Shown: one piece after another, positions 40,864 to 50,536 of the stretch
Position numbering within the stretch: the stretch's first letter is position 1
Layout of the letters: each line of letters opens with the position of its first letter
Assembly: GCA_035529695.1 (NCBI GenBank)
Contig: DATKWD010000016.1
Location: forward strand, 1-64,000
Direction of reading: 5' to 3'
Source: DATKWD01 sp035529695
GTDB lineage: Bacteria; Actinomycetota; Acidimicrobiia; Acidimicrobiales; Salinilacustritrichaceae
Length of the DNA stretch: 64,000 bases
Made by a program: the position numbers and the translations under genes
Notes under the pieces: generated by a model
The model's input: only the letters and a program-made list of their open reading frames with translations
Told to the model about the DNA's origin: nothing
The model's database searches: none

Positions 40864-42390
40864 GTGGGTGAAGCCGGCAACGTTCCCGTCCTCCAAGCGC
40901 GGGGCATCACCAAGGAGTTCCCCGGCGTCATCGCGAACGAGGACGTCGACTTCGCCCTGAACCAGGGCGAGATCCATTGCCTGCTCGGCGAGAACGGAGC
41001 CGGCAAGAGCACGCTGATGAACGTGCTCTTCGGCCTGTACCAGCCGACGAGGGGCGAGATCCTGGTGCGCGGGCAGTCGGTGTCGTTCTCGAGTTCGGCA
41101 GATGCGATCGCGCTCGGGATCGGGATGGTGCACCAGCACTTCCAGCTGATCCCGGTGTTCACGGTGGCCGAGAACGTGGTGCTCGGCGACGAGATCACCA
41201 ACGGCCCCCTCCTCGACATGACCACCGCACGAGCACGCATCGTCGAGATCGCCGAGCGCTACGGCCTCGACGTCGACCCCGACGCACTGGTCGGCGACCT
41301 GTCGGTCGGTGAGCAACAACGGGTGGAGCTCGTCAAGGCGCTGTTCAGAGAGGCCGAGATCCTCATCCTCGACGAGCCGACCGCGGTGCTGACCCCCGGT
41401 GAGGTCGACGAGTTCTTCGAGGTCGTGAAGAGCCTGGTCGACAAGGGCAAGTCCATCGTGTTCATCACCCACAAGCTCCGCGAGGTCCTCGCAGTCGCCG
41501 ACCGCATCACCGTGTTGCGCAACGGCCGCACCGTGGGATCAGCCGATCCGAAGGAGTCGACGGCCCAGACGCTCGCCAACCTCATGGTCGGTCGTGACGT
41601 CACCTTCGAGGTCGACAAGAAACCGGCCGAGGTGGGCAGACCGCGGCTCGAGATCCACAACCTGGTGGTGACCGACGAGCGAGGCCTCGTCGCATGCGAC
41701 GACGTGAACCTCACGGTGCGCGCCGGCGAGATCTACGGCGTTGCCGGCGTCCAGGGCAACGGCCAGCGAGAGCTCGTCGAGGCCGTCACCGGGATGCGGC
41801 ACGCCGACTCCGGAACGGTCCAGGTCGACGGGGTCGACATCACGCGGGCGAACCCGCGCGAGGTGTTCGGTCTCGGCGTCGGACACGTCCCCGAGGACCG
41901 CAACCGCCATGGCCTCGTGGGCGCGTTCAGCATCGCCGACAATCTGGTGCTCAACAGCTACCACCGCCCCCCGTTCCGCAAGGGCTTCGTTCGGCAGACC
42001 GCCGCCATCGACCAGAACGCGACCGAGCTGATCGAGCGCTACGACGTCCGCACTCCCGGCATCGACGTTGCCGTTTCGACGCTGTCGGGCGGCAACCAAC
42101 AAAAGGTGATCATCGCCCGAGAGCTGGCCGGCGACGACGCAGTGTTGATCGTCGCCCAACCGACCCGAGGTCTCGACGTCGGCTCGATCGAGTTCATCCA
42201 CTCGCGGATCGTCGAGATGCGCGACAACGGGGCTGCGGTGTTGCTGGTCTCCGCAGAACTCGACGAGATCCTGTCGCTGTCCGATCGGATCGGCGTCCTC
42301 TACCGGGGCAAGCTGGCCGGCGAGTACGACCGGGCCGACACCGACCGCGAGCAACTCGGCCTGGTGATGGCCGGCGGAGCCGGGACATGA
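40864..42390 (+). CDS. Nucleoside ABC transporter ATPase (two nucleotide-binding domains)
   Basis: A 508-aa protein with two ABC cassettes. NBD1 has Walker A GENGAGKST (about residues 43-51), signature LSVGEQQRVE and Walker B ILILDEPTAVL. NBD2 has a degenerate Walker A (GVAGVQGNGQREL), signature LSGGNQQKVI and VLIVAQPTRGLDVGS. This layout is typical of the RbsA/BMP-type importers, in which one cassette is degenerate. It starts at GTG. Its TGA overlaps the first permease ATG as ATGA. It energises the two permeases that follow. Confidence 0.93.
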   Translation: MGEAGNVPVLQARGITKEFPGVIANEDVDFALNQGEIHCLLGENGAGKSTLMNVLFGLYQPTRGEILVRGQSVSFSSSADAIALGIGMVHQHFQLIPVFTVAENVVLGDEITNGPLLDMTTARARIVEIAERYGLDVDPDALVGDLSVGEQQRVELVKALFREAEILILDEPTAVLTPGEVDEFFEVVKSLVDKGKSIVFITHKLREVLAVADRITVLRNGRTVGSADPKESTAQTLANLMVGRDVTFEVDKKPAEVGRPRLEIHNLVVTDERGLVACDDVNLTVRAGEIYGVAGVQGNGQRELVEAVTGMRHADSGTVQVDGVDITRANPREVFGLGVGHVPEDRNRHGLVGAFSIADNLVLNSYHRPPFRKGFVRQTAAIDQNATELIERYDVRTPGIDVAVSTLSGGNQQKVIIARELAGDDAVLIVAQPTRGLDVGSIEFIHSRIVEMRDNGAAVLLVSAELDEILSLSDRIGVLYRGKLAGEYDRADTDREQLGLVMAGGAGT

Positions 42391-43562
42391 GCGACGACAC
42401 GGGCAGTGACGACACGGGCAGTGACGGCGCGAAGTCGAGCGCAGCCGCCGAGCTCAAGAAGACCTTCGACATCCAGCCGGTCCTGGTGCCCTTCCTGGCC
42501 ATCGTGCTCGCCGTGTTCATCGGAGGCATCTTGATCGCGGCCATCGGCGACAACCCGTTCGAGGCCTACTGGGCGCTGCTCCGGGGCATGTGGGGCAGTC
42601 CCGACCGCATCGCCAGCTCGTTGGCGAGGTCGGCTCCGTTCATCGGTGCGTCGCTCGCCGTGGCGTTCGCCTTCCGCGCCGGGTTGTTCAACATCGGCGC
42701 CGAGGGCCAGCTCCTCATCGGGGCCACCGCGACTGCGTGGGTGGGCACGTGGGCGATGTTCGGCGACACGCCCGGCATCATCCTCGTCCCGCTCCTGCTC
42801 GTGGCCGGCACCGTGGGCGGGCTGATCTGGGGCGGGATCCCGGGTGTGCTCAAGGCCCGAACCGGGGCCCACGAAGTCATCGTCACCATCATGCTCAACA
42901 ACATCGCGGCGCTCTACGTGCGCTACCTCGTCAGCTCGCAGGACCCGATCATCCTCCGCGACGAGGGCGCCAGCGTTCCCCGGACCGCCTCGGTGCCCTC
43001 CGGGGCCCGGCTTCCGAAGATCGTCGACATCGAGCCGCCCCTGCACAGCGGGATCATCATCATGATCGTGCTGTGCTTCGTGGTCGCGTTCCTGGTCAAC
43101 AAGACCCCGTTCGGCTTCGAGATCCGCACCGTCGGAACGAATCCCGACGCGGCGAAGTACGCCGGAATGGGGGTGAACCGGACCATCATCCTGGTGATGG
43201 CGCTGTCGGGCGCCTTCGCCGGACTGGCGGGGTCGACCGAGATCCTCGGCACGAGCGGCTTCCTCAGCCCGGGGGTGTTCGTGGCGATCGGATTCGACTC
43301 GATCGCGATCGCCCTGCTCGCTCGAGCCAATCCGTACGGCATCATCCCTGCCGCCATCCTCTGGGGCTCGATGCTCTCGGGCGCCGGCCTGATGCAGCAG
43401 GAAACGGGGCTGTCGGTCGACGCCGTGCGCATCGTGCAGGCGCTCGTGCTGCTGTTCGTCGCGGCCGACGTGATCGTCCGCACGGTGTTCCGCATCAAGC
43501 GCGGGAAGCTTGGCGCCTTCGAGACGACGAACATCACCTCGGGCTGGGGCGGTGGGACATGA
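42387..43562 (+). CDS. Nucleoside ABC transporter permease 1
   Basis: A 391-aa BPD_transp_2-type permease. A Ser/Asp-rich cytoplasmic tail (DDTGSDDTGSDG repeat, residues 3-14) leads into about nine hydrophobic helices. Family motifs include FNIGAEGQLLIGATATAW, GGIPGVLKARTGAHEVIVTIMLNNIA and RTVGTNPDAAKYAGM. It forms ATGA overlaps with the ATPase before it and the second permease after it, so the three are co-translated. With permease 2 it should form the heterodimeric channel for nucleosides. Confidence 0.93.
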   Translation: MSDDTGSDDTGSDGAKSSAAAELKKTFDIQPVLVPFLAIVLAVFIGGILIAAIGDNPFEAYWALLRGMWGSPDRIASSLARSAPFIGASLAVAFAFRAGLFNIGAEGQLLIGATATAWVGTWAMFGDTPGIILVPLLLVAGTVGGLIWGGIPGVLKARTGAHEVIVTIMLNNIAALYVRYLVSSQDPIILRDEGASVPRTASVPSGARLPKIVDIEPPLHSGIIIMIVLCFVVAFLVNKTPFGFEIRTVGTNPDAAKYAGMGVNRTIILVMALSGAFAGLAGSTEILGTSGFLSPGVFVAIGFDSIAIALLARANPYGIIPAAILWGSMLSGAGLMQQETGLSVDAVRIVQALVLLFVAADVIVRTVFRIKRGKLGAFETTNITSGWGGGT

Positions 43563-44821
43563 AGATCGAACAGCGCAGGACCATCGGAGTCCTCTTCGGG
43601 ATCCTCGGCATCGTGCTCGTCGGCGCGGTCGCCCCGAATCTCGATTCGGCCAGCCGCGCGTTCACGTTCGAGAAGCCGCCCCAACCGGCGACGTTGTCGT
43701 TCACCCCATCGGTGCTCGTCATCGCCATCGGCATCATCTTCATCCTCACCGCCGTCAGCACCTTCGCGGGGCCACGGGCCGAACGCTGGTCGAAGATCGC
43801 GCTCGGCACGTCGGCCGTGTTGTTCCTCCCCCTCATCGTGATCATCGGCCTCGCCCTGTCGACTTCGACCAGTACCAACGTGATCCAGTTGATGGTCGAG
43901 TCGTTGCGCCTGGGGACCCCGATCGCGCTCGGCGCGATGGCCGGGCTGTGGTGCGAACGCGCAGGTGTGGTCAACATCGCCATCGAGGGGATGATGCTCG
44001 CCTCGGCCGGGGTCGGATTCACCATCTACGCGACCATGGGCGACGCCAATCAGACGAGCTGGCTCTGGATCTCGATCGGATGCGCCGTGCTCACCGGTGG
44101 CCTCATCGCCGCGCTGCACGCCGTCGTGTCGGTGTCGTTCCGCGTCGATCAGATCATCTCAGGTGTGGTCATCAACCTGTTGGCGATCGGCGTGACGGGC
44201 TTTCTCCGCTCTGAGCTGATCGTTCCGTCGGGGTCCACCTCGGGCGTCCCGACCTCGAACATCGCGCTGCCCCTGTTGTCGAGCCTGCCGGTCGTCGGCG
44301 ATCAGGTGTTCACGAACAAGCCCATCTTCTTCTCGATGTTCGTCGTGGTCACCCTCAGCTGGTTCATCCTGTGGAGGACTCGCTTCGGTCTGCGAATCCG
44401 GTCGGTCGGCGAGAACCCGCACGCAGCCGAGACCCTCGGCGTCAACGTCATCAAGATGCGCTATCAGGCGGTGATCGTCGGCGGGTTGATCGCCGGCCTC
44501 GCCGGCGCCTGGTTCTCGATGGAATCGCAGGGCGGCTTCCAGGACAACATGACCAACGGCGCCGGCTTCATCGCGCTGGCCGCCCTCATCTTCGGCAAGT
44601 GGCGGCCGAGCACCGCGTTCCTCGGCGCCATGCTGTTCGGCTTCACCCGGGCCCTGGGGTCACGCCTGCAGATCCTCGGCGTCGAGGTCGGCGACTTCGA
44701 GATCCCCAGCGAGCTCTGGCAGTCGCTGCCGTTCGTCGTGACCATCATCGTCGTGGCCGGCGCCGTCGGCCGGGCCATGCCCCCGGCCGCCGACGGGGTG
44801 CCGTACGAGCCCAGCCGATGA
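43559..44821 (+). CDS. Nucleoside ABC transporter permease 2
   Basis: A 420-aa permease. Two N-terminal helices and a loop (residues ~1-105) precede the conserved core: LRLGTPIALGAMAGLWCERAGVVNIAIEGMMLASAGVG, then VDQIISGVVINLLAIGVTGFL, RTRFGLRIRSVGENPHAAETLGVNV, GGFQDNMTNGAGFIALAALIFGKWRPSTAFLGAMLFGF. These match the YufQ/NupQ-type partner in nucleoside importers. Its stop is 7 bp before cdd, which links uptake directly to nucleoside catabolism. Confidence 0.93.
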   Translation: MKIEQRRTIGVLFGILGIVLVGAVAPNLDSASRAFTFEKPPQPATLSFTPSVLVIAIGIIFILTAVSTFAGPRAERWSKIALGTSAVLFLPLIVIIGLALSTSTSTNVIQLMVESLRLGTPIALGAMAGLWCERAGVVNIAIEGMMLASAGVGFTIYATMGDANQTSWLWISIGCAVLTGGLIAALHAVVSVSFRVDQIISGVVINLLAIGVTGFLRSELIVPSGSTSGVPTSNIALPLLSSLPVVGDQVFTNKPIFFSMFVVVTLSWFILWRTRFGLRIRSVGENPHAAETLGVNVIKMRYQAVIVGGLIAGLAGAWFSMESQGGFQDNMTNGAGFIALAALIFGKWRPSTAFLGAMLFGFTRALGSRLQILGVEVGDFEIPSELWQSLPFVVTIIVVAGAVGRAMPPAADGVPYEPSR

Positions 44822-44828
44822 ACACCCC

Positions 44829-45209
44829 ATGACCGACCCGGTCGACTGGGACGAGCTGTTCGCCGCCGCACGCGAGGTTCGCCACCGCGCCTATGCGCCC
44901 TACTCGCGCTTCCCGGTCGGTGCTGCCGGACTCGTCGACGACGGCCGCCTCGTCACCGGATGTAACGTCGAGAACGCCAGCTACGGGCTCTCGTTGTGCG
45001 CAGAGTGCTCGATGGTCTCGTCCCTCCACGGCAGCGGGGGTGGCCGTCTGGTCGCGGTCGCCTGCGTCGGACCCGACGGCGAACCCGTCACCCCGTGCGG
45101 CCGCTGCCGCCAGATCCTGTCCGAGCACGCGGTGACCGGCGCCGAGGTGAACCGAACACCCATCACCGAACTGCTGCCCGACGCGTTCGGTCCCGACGAC
45201 CTGACCTGA
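44829..45209 (+). CDS. cdd: Cytidine deaminase
   Basis: A 126-aa homotetramer-type cytidine deaminase that converts (deoxy)cytidine to (deoxy)uridine. The zinc site is C in LCAEC (with the catalytic Glu) plus PCGRCRQIL. N-terminal AYAPYSRFPVGAAGLVDDG and GCNVENASYGLSLCAE are diagnostic. A Cys (CAEC) replaces the usual Arg after the Glu (CAER in many Cdd enzymes). It follows the permease by 7 bp and precedes deoA by 15 bp, in the same order as in M. tuberculosis (cdd-deoA-add). Confidence 0.95.
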   Translation: MTDPVDWDELFAAAREVRHRAYAPYSRFPVGAAGLVDDGRLVTGCNVENASYGLSLCAECSMVSSLHGSGGGRLVAVACVGPDGEPVTPCGRCRQILSEHAVTGAEVNRTPITELLPDAFGPDDLT

Positions 45210-45224
45210 AGGACAATCGACGAC

Positions 45225-46517
45225 ATGGCAACTGACATCCTCGACGTGATCTGCACCAAGCGAGACGGAGGTGCGCTGTCCGACGAGCAGATCGAGTTCT
45301 TCCTCGCGGGCTACGAGGCGGACACCATCGCTGACGAGCAGGCATCGGCTCTGCTCATGGCCATCGTCTTCCGCGGGATGAACGAACGAGAGCTGGCGAC
45401 CTGGACCCAATGCATGATCGACAGCGGGAGTCGGGTCGATCTGTCGGGCCTCAGCCGACCGACCGTCGACAAGCACTCGACCGGTGGCGTGGGTGACAAG
45501 GTCTCGCTGATCATCGCGCCGATGATCGCTGCCTGCGGGGCAGCGATGCCCCAGGTGGCCGGCCGTGGGCTCGGTCACACCGGTGGCACCCTCGACAAGC
45601 TCGAAGCCATCTCGGGCTTTCGCTCGCAGCTCCCCAACGACGAGTTCTTGGCCATCGTCGAACGGGTCGGCTGTGTCATGGCCGGTCCCGCTGACGACCT
45701 GGCACCCGCCGACCGCCGTCTCTATGCGCTTCGCGACGTCACCGGCACCGTCGAGTCGATTCCACTGATCTCGTCGTCGATCATGTCGAAGAAGGTCGCC
45801 TCGGGCACCAAGGCGCTCGTCCTCGACGTCAAGATCGGGTCGGGGGCATTCCTGCCCGAGATCGACCGTGCCCGCCTGCTCGCCCGCACGATGTGCGGGA
45901 TCGGCGAATCACAGGGAGTGCGCACCGTTGCGCTCCTCACCGACATGGACGCGCCGCTCGGTCATGCCGCCGGCAACGCCGTCGAGGTCGCCGAGTCGCT
46001 CGAAGTCCTCGCCGGACGCGGCCCACGCGACCTCATCGACGTGACCCTCGCGCTGGCGAAGGAGATGCTCGATCTGGTCGGCATCGACGCCGACCCGGCC
46101 GCCACCCTCTCCGACGGGTCGGCGCTTCGCACCTTCGAGGCGATGGTCGACGCCCAGGGCGGCGATCTCAGCGTGCCGATGGCGACCGCATCGAGCCGAC
46201 ACCTCGTCACCGCACCACGTTCGGGCGTCGTGCAGCGAGTCGACGCACGAGCCGTTGGGGTGTGCACGTGGCGCCTCGGCGCAGGTCGCACCCAGAAGGA
46301 GGACGACGTGTCGATGAGCGCCGGCGTCATGACCCTCGCCAAGCCGGGCGACGAGGTCGTCGCGGGCGACACCGTCCTCGAGCTCCACATCGACGACCCT
46401 TCCCGGCTCGATGGCGCACTGGCGGCTCTCGAGGACGCCGTGGTGATCGGCGACACGCCGCCCGTGCCGCGACCCCTGGTCGCCGAGCGCATCACCGCCG
46501 ATAGCGTCATCACATGA
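45225..46517 (+). CDS. deoA: Thymidine (pyrimidine-nucleoside) phosphorylase
   Basis: A 430-aa family member that phosphorolyses thymidine or uridine to base and (deoxy)ribose-1-phosphate. The phosphate-binding hallmark KHSTGGVGDKVSLIIAPM is present (residues ~84-101). It also has GRGLGHTGGTLDKLEAI, MSKKVASGTKALVLDVKIGSGAF and a C-terminal domain with GRTQKEDDVSMSAGV. An AAGGA ribosome site sits before the ATG. It overlaps add as ATGA. Confidence 0.95.
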   Translation: MATDILDVICTKRDGGALSDEQIEFFLAGYEADTIADEQASALLMAIVFRGMNERELATWTQCMIDSGSRVDLSGLSRPTVDKHSTGGVGDKVSLIIAPMIAACGAAMPQVAGRGLGHTGGTLDKLEAISGFRSQLPNDEFLAIVERVGCVMAGPADDLAPADRRLYALRDVTGTVESIPLISSSIMSKKVASGTKALVLDVKIGSGAFLPEIDRARLLARTMCGIGESQGVRTVALLTDMDAPLGHAAGNAVEVAESLEVLAGRGPRDLIDVTLALAKEMLDLVGIDADPAATLSDGSALRTFEAMVDAQGGDLSVPMATASSRHLVTAPRSGVVQRVDARAVGVCTWRLGAGRTQKEDDVSMSAGVMTLAKPGDEVVAGDTVLELHIDDPSRLDGALAALEDAVVIGDTPPVPRPLVAERITADSVIT

Positions 46518-47605
46518 CGACCCTGACGCCAGCGGAGATCACCAGAGCGCCCAAGGTGCTCCTCCACGATCACCTCGACGGTGGGCTGCGTCCCCAGACG
46601 GTCATCGATCTCGCCGCCGAACACGGATACGACGCACTTCCCTCCACCGACGTCGAGGAGCTCGCAGCCTGGTTCCACTCCGGCGCCGACCGGCGTGACC
46701 TCGACCTCTACCTCGAGACGTTCCAGCACACCGTCGGCGTGATGCAGCACGGCGACGCGCTGCGCCGAGTGGCCGCCGAGTGTGCCGCCGACCTCGCCGA
46801 CGACGGCGTGGTGTACGCCGAGGTGCGCTTCGCCCCCGAGCTCCACCTCCAGGCAGGCCTCACCCTCGACGAGGTCGTCGAATCGGTCCTGGCGGGGTTC
46901 GAGGAGGGTTCGGCCGGGAGACCGATCGAGATCGGCACGCTCATCACCGCGATGCGACACGCCGCCAACTCGACCGAGATCGCCGATCTCGCCATCGCGT
47001 TCCGCGACGACGGCGTCGTCGGTTTCGACATCGCCGGCAGCGAGGCGGGCAACCCACCGACGCGGCATCTCGCGGCGTTCCAGAAGGTGGCCCAGGCGAA
47101 CTTCCACATCACCATCCATGCGGGCGAGGCCTTCGGGCTCCCGTCGATCTGGGAAGCCGTACAGATCTGCGGCGCCGAGCGGCTCGGCCACGGGGTGCGC
47201 ATCGTCGACGACATCGAGATCGACGCCGACGGCAACGTCTCGCTGGGTCGTCTCGCGAGCTTCGTCCGTGACCGGCGGGTCCCCCTCGAGATGTGCCCGA
47301 CCTCCAACGTCAACACCGGGGTGGCGGCCAGCATCGCCGAGCATCCGATCGGGCTGCTCCGGCGCCTGCGCTTCCGCGTCACCGTCAACACCGACAACCG
47401 GCTGATGAGCGACGTGAGCATGTCGTCGGAGTTCGCTGCGCTGACCGAGGCTTTCGGCTACGACTGGACCGACTTCGAGTGGCTGACCGTGAACGCCATG
47501 AAGAGCTCGTTCTGGCCCTTCGACAAGCGGCTCCGCCTCATCAACGAGGTGATCAAGCCCGGCTATGCCGCACTGAAGGCGTCGGCGATCGGCACCAGCG
47601 CCTAG
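46514..47605 (+). CDS. add: Adenosine deaminase
   Basis: A 363-aa zinc TIM-barrel enzyme that converts adenosine to inosine. Metal residues include H in LHDHLDGGL, the TIHAGEAFG histidine, and the catalytic HxxD region ERLGHGVRIVDD with SNVNTGV and TVNTDNRLMSD (the conserved DNRLMS). It starts with ATG inside deoA's stop. Its last 4 nt overlap the convergent deoC stop. With cdd and deoA it covers deamination of both pyrimidine and purine nucleosides. Confidence 0.95.
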   Translation: MTTLTPAEITRAPKVLLHDHLDGGLRPQTVIDLAAEHGYDALPSTDVEELAAWFHSGADRRDLDLYLETFQHTVGVMQHGDALRRVAAECAADLADDGVVYAEVRFAPELHLQAGLTLDEVVESVLAGFEEGSAGRPIEIGTLITAMRHAANSTEIADLAIAFRDDGVVGFDIAGSEAGNPPTRHLAAFQKVAQANFHITIHAGEAFGLPSIWEAVQICGAERLGHGVRIVDDIEIDADGNVSLGRLASFVRDRRVPLEMCPTSNVNTGVAASIAEHPIGLLRRLRFRVTVNTDNRLMSDVSMSSEFAALTEAFGYDWTDFEWLTVNAMKSSFWPFDKRLRLINEVIKPGYAALKASAIGTSA

Positions 47606-48252
47606 CGACCCAGGATCGCTCGGCTCTTCGACGCGCCGATCCGGGTCGCACCGGCTGCGATCATGGCCTCGGCCGTCGCCCGGTCACCGATGCCGCCCGA
47701 GGCCTTCACGCCGAGGCGCCCGCCGACGGCCCCGTGCATGGCTGCCACGGCCTCGAGAGTGGCACCGCCCGTGGGATGGAAGCCGGTCGAGGTCTTGACG
47801 TAGTCGGCCCCGGCCGCCGCGGCCACCTCGCAGGCACGCACGATCGTGTCGATGTCCCAGAGTCCGGTCTCGAGGATCACCTTGAGGACCACGCCGGGCG
47901 ACGCGTCGCGTACCGACGCGATGTCTGCCTCGACGATCGCCCAGTCGGCCGCGGCGATGGCACCGAGACGGGCCACCATGTCGAGTTCGGTCGCCCCGTC
48001 GGCAATCGCCTGCGCCGCCTCGGTTGCCTTGACGATCGAGGGGTGCGCCCCCGACGGGAAGCCGATCACCGTCGCCAGGCCGATGGTTCCGGCGATCTGG
48101 GCGTGGACCGCACGGACGTGGACCGGTGAGACACACACCGCGGCAACCGCGAGTTCGACGGCCTCGGCAGCCACGGCCTCGACCTGATCGGGGGTCGCCT
48201 CGGGCTTGAGAAGCGTGTGGTCGATCTTGCTGGCGAGCTCGGTGGAGTCCAT
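47602..48252 (-). CDS. deoC: Deoxyribose-phosphate aldolase
   Basis: A 216-aa class I aldolase that splits deoxyribose-5-phosphate into acetaldehyde and glyceraldehyde-3-phosphate. The Schiff-base lysine is in ADYVKTSTGF, and the second key lysine is in VKASGGIGDRATAEAMIAAGATRIGASK. The N-terminus IDHTLLKPEATPDQVEAVAAEA and CVSPVHVR are typical. It faces add tail-to-tail with a 4-nt overlap and diverges from upp by 19 bp. Confidence 0.95.
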   Translation of the reverse strand: MDSTELASKIDHTLLKPEATPDQVEAVAAEAVELAVAAVCVSPVHVRAVHAQIAGTIGLATVIGFPSGAHPSIVKATEAAQAIADGATELDMVARLGAIAAADWAIVEADIASVRDASPGVVLKVILETGLWDIDTIVRACEVAAAAGADYVKTSTGFHPTGGATLEAVAAMHGAVGGRLGVKASGGIGDRATAEAMIAAGATRIGASKSRAILGR

Positions 48253-48271
48253 GTCGTGTCATCATGCCCTG

Positions 48272-48895
48272 ATGCAGACCACGGTCGTCGATCATCCGCT
48301 CGCAGCCCAGCTCCTGACCCTGCTCCGCGACGAGGCAACCGGGCGCGGCCAGTTCCGTCAGGCGCTCGATGACCTGTCGATGATGTTGATCTACGAGGCA
48401 ACACGCGACCTCGCCACGACACCGATCCTGGTCGAGACGCCCCTGGCACCTGCGGCGGGCGTCGTGGTCGACGAACCACCGTTGGTGGTTCCGGTGCTGC
48501 GGGCCGGCCTGGGCATGATGGGCGCCGCGCAACGGCTGCTGCCGTTCACGGCCACCGGCTACATCGGTGTGGCACGCAACGAGACGACGCTCCAGCCCGA
48601 GCCCTACATGAACTCGGTGCCCGACGACCTGGACGGCCGGCCCGTCCTCGTGCTCGATCCGATGCTGGCCACCGGAGGGTCGCTCGAGTTCACCTGCCGG
48701 ATCCTGGCCGAGCACGGCGCAGGCACCCAGATCGCCGTCTGCGTCCTCGCCGCTCCCGAGGGCATCTCACGGCTGCGCGGGTGCGGACTCGTCGCACACC
48801 TGGTGACCGCCGCCATCGACGAGCGGCTCAACGAAGACGCGTACATCGTGCCGGGCCTCGGTGATGCCGGCGACCGGCAGTTCGGGACCGCCTGA
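48272..48895 (+). CDS. upp: Uracil phosphoribosyltransferase
   Basis: A 207-aa enzyme making UMP from uracil and PRPP. The PRPP loop is VLVLDPMLATGGSLEFTC (residues ~123-140). The conserved N-terminal VVDHPLAAQLLTLLRDEATGRGQFRQ, the VPVLRAGLGMMGAAQRLLP block and the uracil-binding C-terminus VPGLGDAGDRQFGTA are all there. Start ATG is 19 bp from the divergent deoC start. It ends one base before the convergent mutase gene's stop. Confidence 0.95.
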   Translation: MQTTVVDHPLAAQLLTLLRDEATGRGQFRQALDDLSMMLIYEATRDLATTPILVETPLAPAAGVVVDEPPLVVPVLRAGLGMMGAAQRLLPFTATGYIGVARNETTLQPEPYMNSVPDDLDGRPVLVLDPMLATGGSLEFTCRILAEHGAGTQIAVCVLAAPEGISRLRGCGLVAHLVTAAIDERLNEDAYIVPGLGDAGDRQFGTA

Positions 48896-50536
48896 TCAGC
48901 TGACCAGCGCGGTGACCGCATCGCTCAGCAACGCCAGCCTCGCACGGGCGCGTTCACGGGCCGCAGCGACCTCGGTCCCCGGTGGCTCGACCGCCTCGAG
49001 ATAGCACTTGAGCTTCGGTTCGGTCCCGCTCGGCCGCAGGACGACTCGACCGCCCTCGACGTCGAACGCCAAGCCGTTGGTCGGCGGAAGCCGAGCACCG
49101 AGCGCGAGGTCTTCCATCGAGACCACCGAGATCCCGGCCAGGTGCTTCGGGGGGTCCGCTCGGAGGGCGTCGAGCTTGGCGGCCAGGTCAGCCATGCCGT
49201 TGGCGCCCTCGGCGCGAGCCACGACCTGGGCCGTCTCGTGCACCCCGATCTCGGCGGCGAGCTCGTCCAGCCGGTCGGGGATCGTTCGACCGGTCTGTGC
49301 GAGATGCGACGCGGCCTCGGCCATCACCAAGGCGGCACTGATCCCGTCCTTGTCGCGCACCTCGGTCGACACCGCGTACCCGAGCGCCTCCTCGTAGCCG
49401 AACAGGAGGCGATCAGGAGGGGCGGCCCTGGCCACCCATTTGAACCCGGTGAGGGTCTCGACCCATTCGACGTCGCGGGCCTCGGCGAGGCGGAAGAGCA
49501 TCCGCGACGACACGACCGTGGTGGCCACGACATCGGTCGAACCGCGCCGACCGTGGGTGAGCAGGTGGTCGCCGAGCAGGATCCCGACCTCGTCGCCGCG
49601 GAGCCGTCGCCATCCGTCATGGGTCCGCACGGCCACACCGAGACGGTCGGCATCGGGGTCGTGAGCCAGCGCCAGATCCGAACCCCCCACGTCGGCCGTG
49701 GCGACCAGACGGTCCATTGCGCCGGGTTCCTCGGGATTCGGGAACTCGACGGTGTGAAACGACGGGTCGGGCTCGAACTGGGCATCCACGACGGCGGGTG
49801 GGTCGAAGCCCGCCCGCTCGAAGGCGTCGAGCATGAGCCGTCCACCCACGCCGTGCATCGCCGTGTACGCGATCGACACCGAGCGCGCCGCGGGCACTGC
49901 CAGCGGCCGTTGCACCGCATCGAGGTACCGATCGACCAACGCCACGTCGACATCGACGCGACGACTGGCATCGAGTGGCACCAGGTCGAGTCGATCGACG
50001 GCATCGATGTGCGTCGAGATCGCTGCGTCGACGGGCGAGACGATCTGGGCTCCGTCGTCGACGAAGACCTTGTAGCCGTTGTCGGCCGGTGGGTTGTGGC
50101 TGGCCGTGATCATGATGCCCGCAGCCGCACCCTGGTCGAGGACCGAGAACGCGAGCAGCGGCGTGGGACAAGGCTCAGGGAGCACCACCGGCACCCGTCG
50201 GGCTCCGCCGACGACCGCCACGACCTCGTCGAGGAACTCGGGCGACCCGTGGCGGGCATCGCGGCCGATCACCACCGGCCCCTCTGCGCCGACGTCGTCG
50301 AGATACCTCATCAGGCCCGCCGTCGCTCGCCGCACCGTTGCCCGGTTCATCCGGTTCGGGCCGGCACCGACCCGCCCACGCAGCCCCGCGGTCCCGAACT
50401 CGAGCCTGCCGTCGAACCGGGAGGCCAACTCGGCGGTTTCGTCCGCGTCGATCAGTGCATCGATCTCGAGGCGCGCGGCGGGATCGGGGTCCTGGGCCTG
50501 CCATGCCCGCGCCGCGCCGATCAGGTCGTCGCTCAA
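48896..50536 (-). CDS. Phosphoglucomutase/phosphomannomutase family (pmmB-like)
   Basis: A 546-aa alpha-D-phosphohexomutase. The catalytic phosphoserine loop is ITASHNPPADNGYKVF (about residues 130-145), the metal loop is DPDADRLGV, the sugar-binding loop is FGYEEALGY, and the C-terminal phosphate site is RPSGTEPKLKCY. N-terminal FGTAGLRGRVGAGPNRMN is typical. The start is TTG, overlapping the purine nucleoside phosphorylase stop as TTGA. It sits beside a purine nucleoside phosphorylase, as pmmB does in M. tuberculosis, so phosphopentomutase activity (ribose-1-P to ribose-5-P) is a likely role alongside hexoses. Confidence 0.9.
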   Translation of the reverse strand: MSDDLIGAARAWQAQDPDPAARLEIDALIDADETAELASRFDGRLEFGTAGLRGRVGAGPNRMNRATVRRATAGLMRYLDDVGAEGPVVIGRDARHGSPEFLDEVVAVVGGARRVPVVLPEPCPTPLLAFSVLDQGAAAGIMITASHNPPADNGYKVFVDDGAQIVSPVDAAISTHIDAVDRLDLVPLDASRRVDVDVALVDRYLDAVQRPLAVPAARSVSIAYTAMHGVGGRLMLDAFERAGFDPPAVVDAQFEPDPSFHTVEFPNPEEPGAMDRLVATADVGGSDLALAHDPDADRLGVAVRTHDGWRRLRGDEVGILLGDHLLTHGRRGSTDVVATTVVSSRMLFRLAEARDVEWVETLTGFKWVARAAPPDRLLFGYEEALGYAVSTEVRDKDGISAALVMAEAASHLAQTGRTIPDRLDELAAEIGVHETAQVVARAEGANGMADLAAKLDALRADPPKHLAGISVVSMEDLALGARLPPTNGLAFDVEGGRVVLRPSGTEPKLKCYLEAVEPPGTEVAAARERARARLALLSDAVTALVS

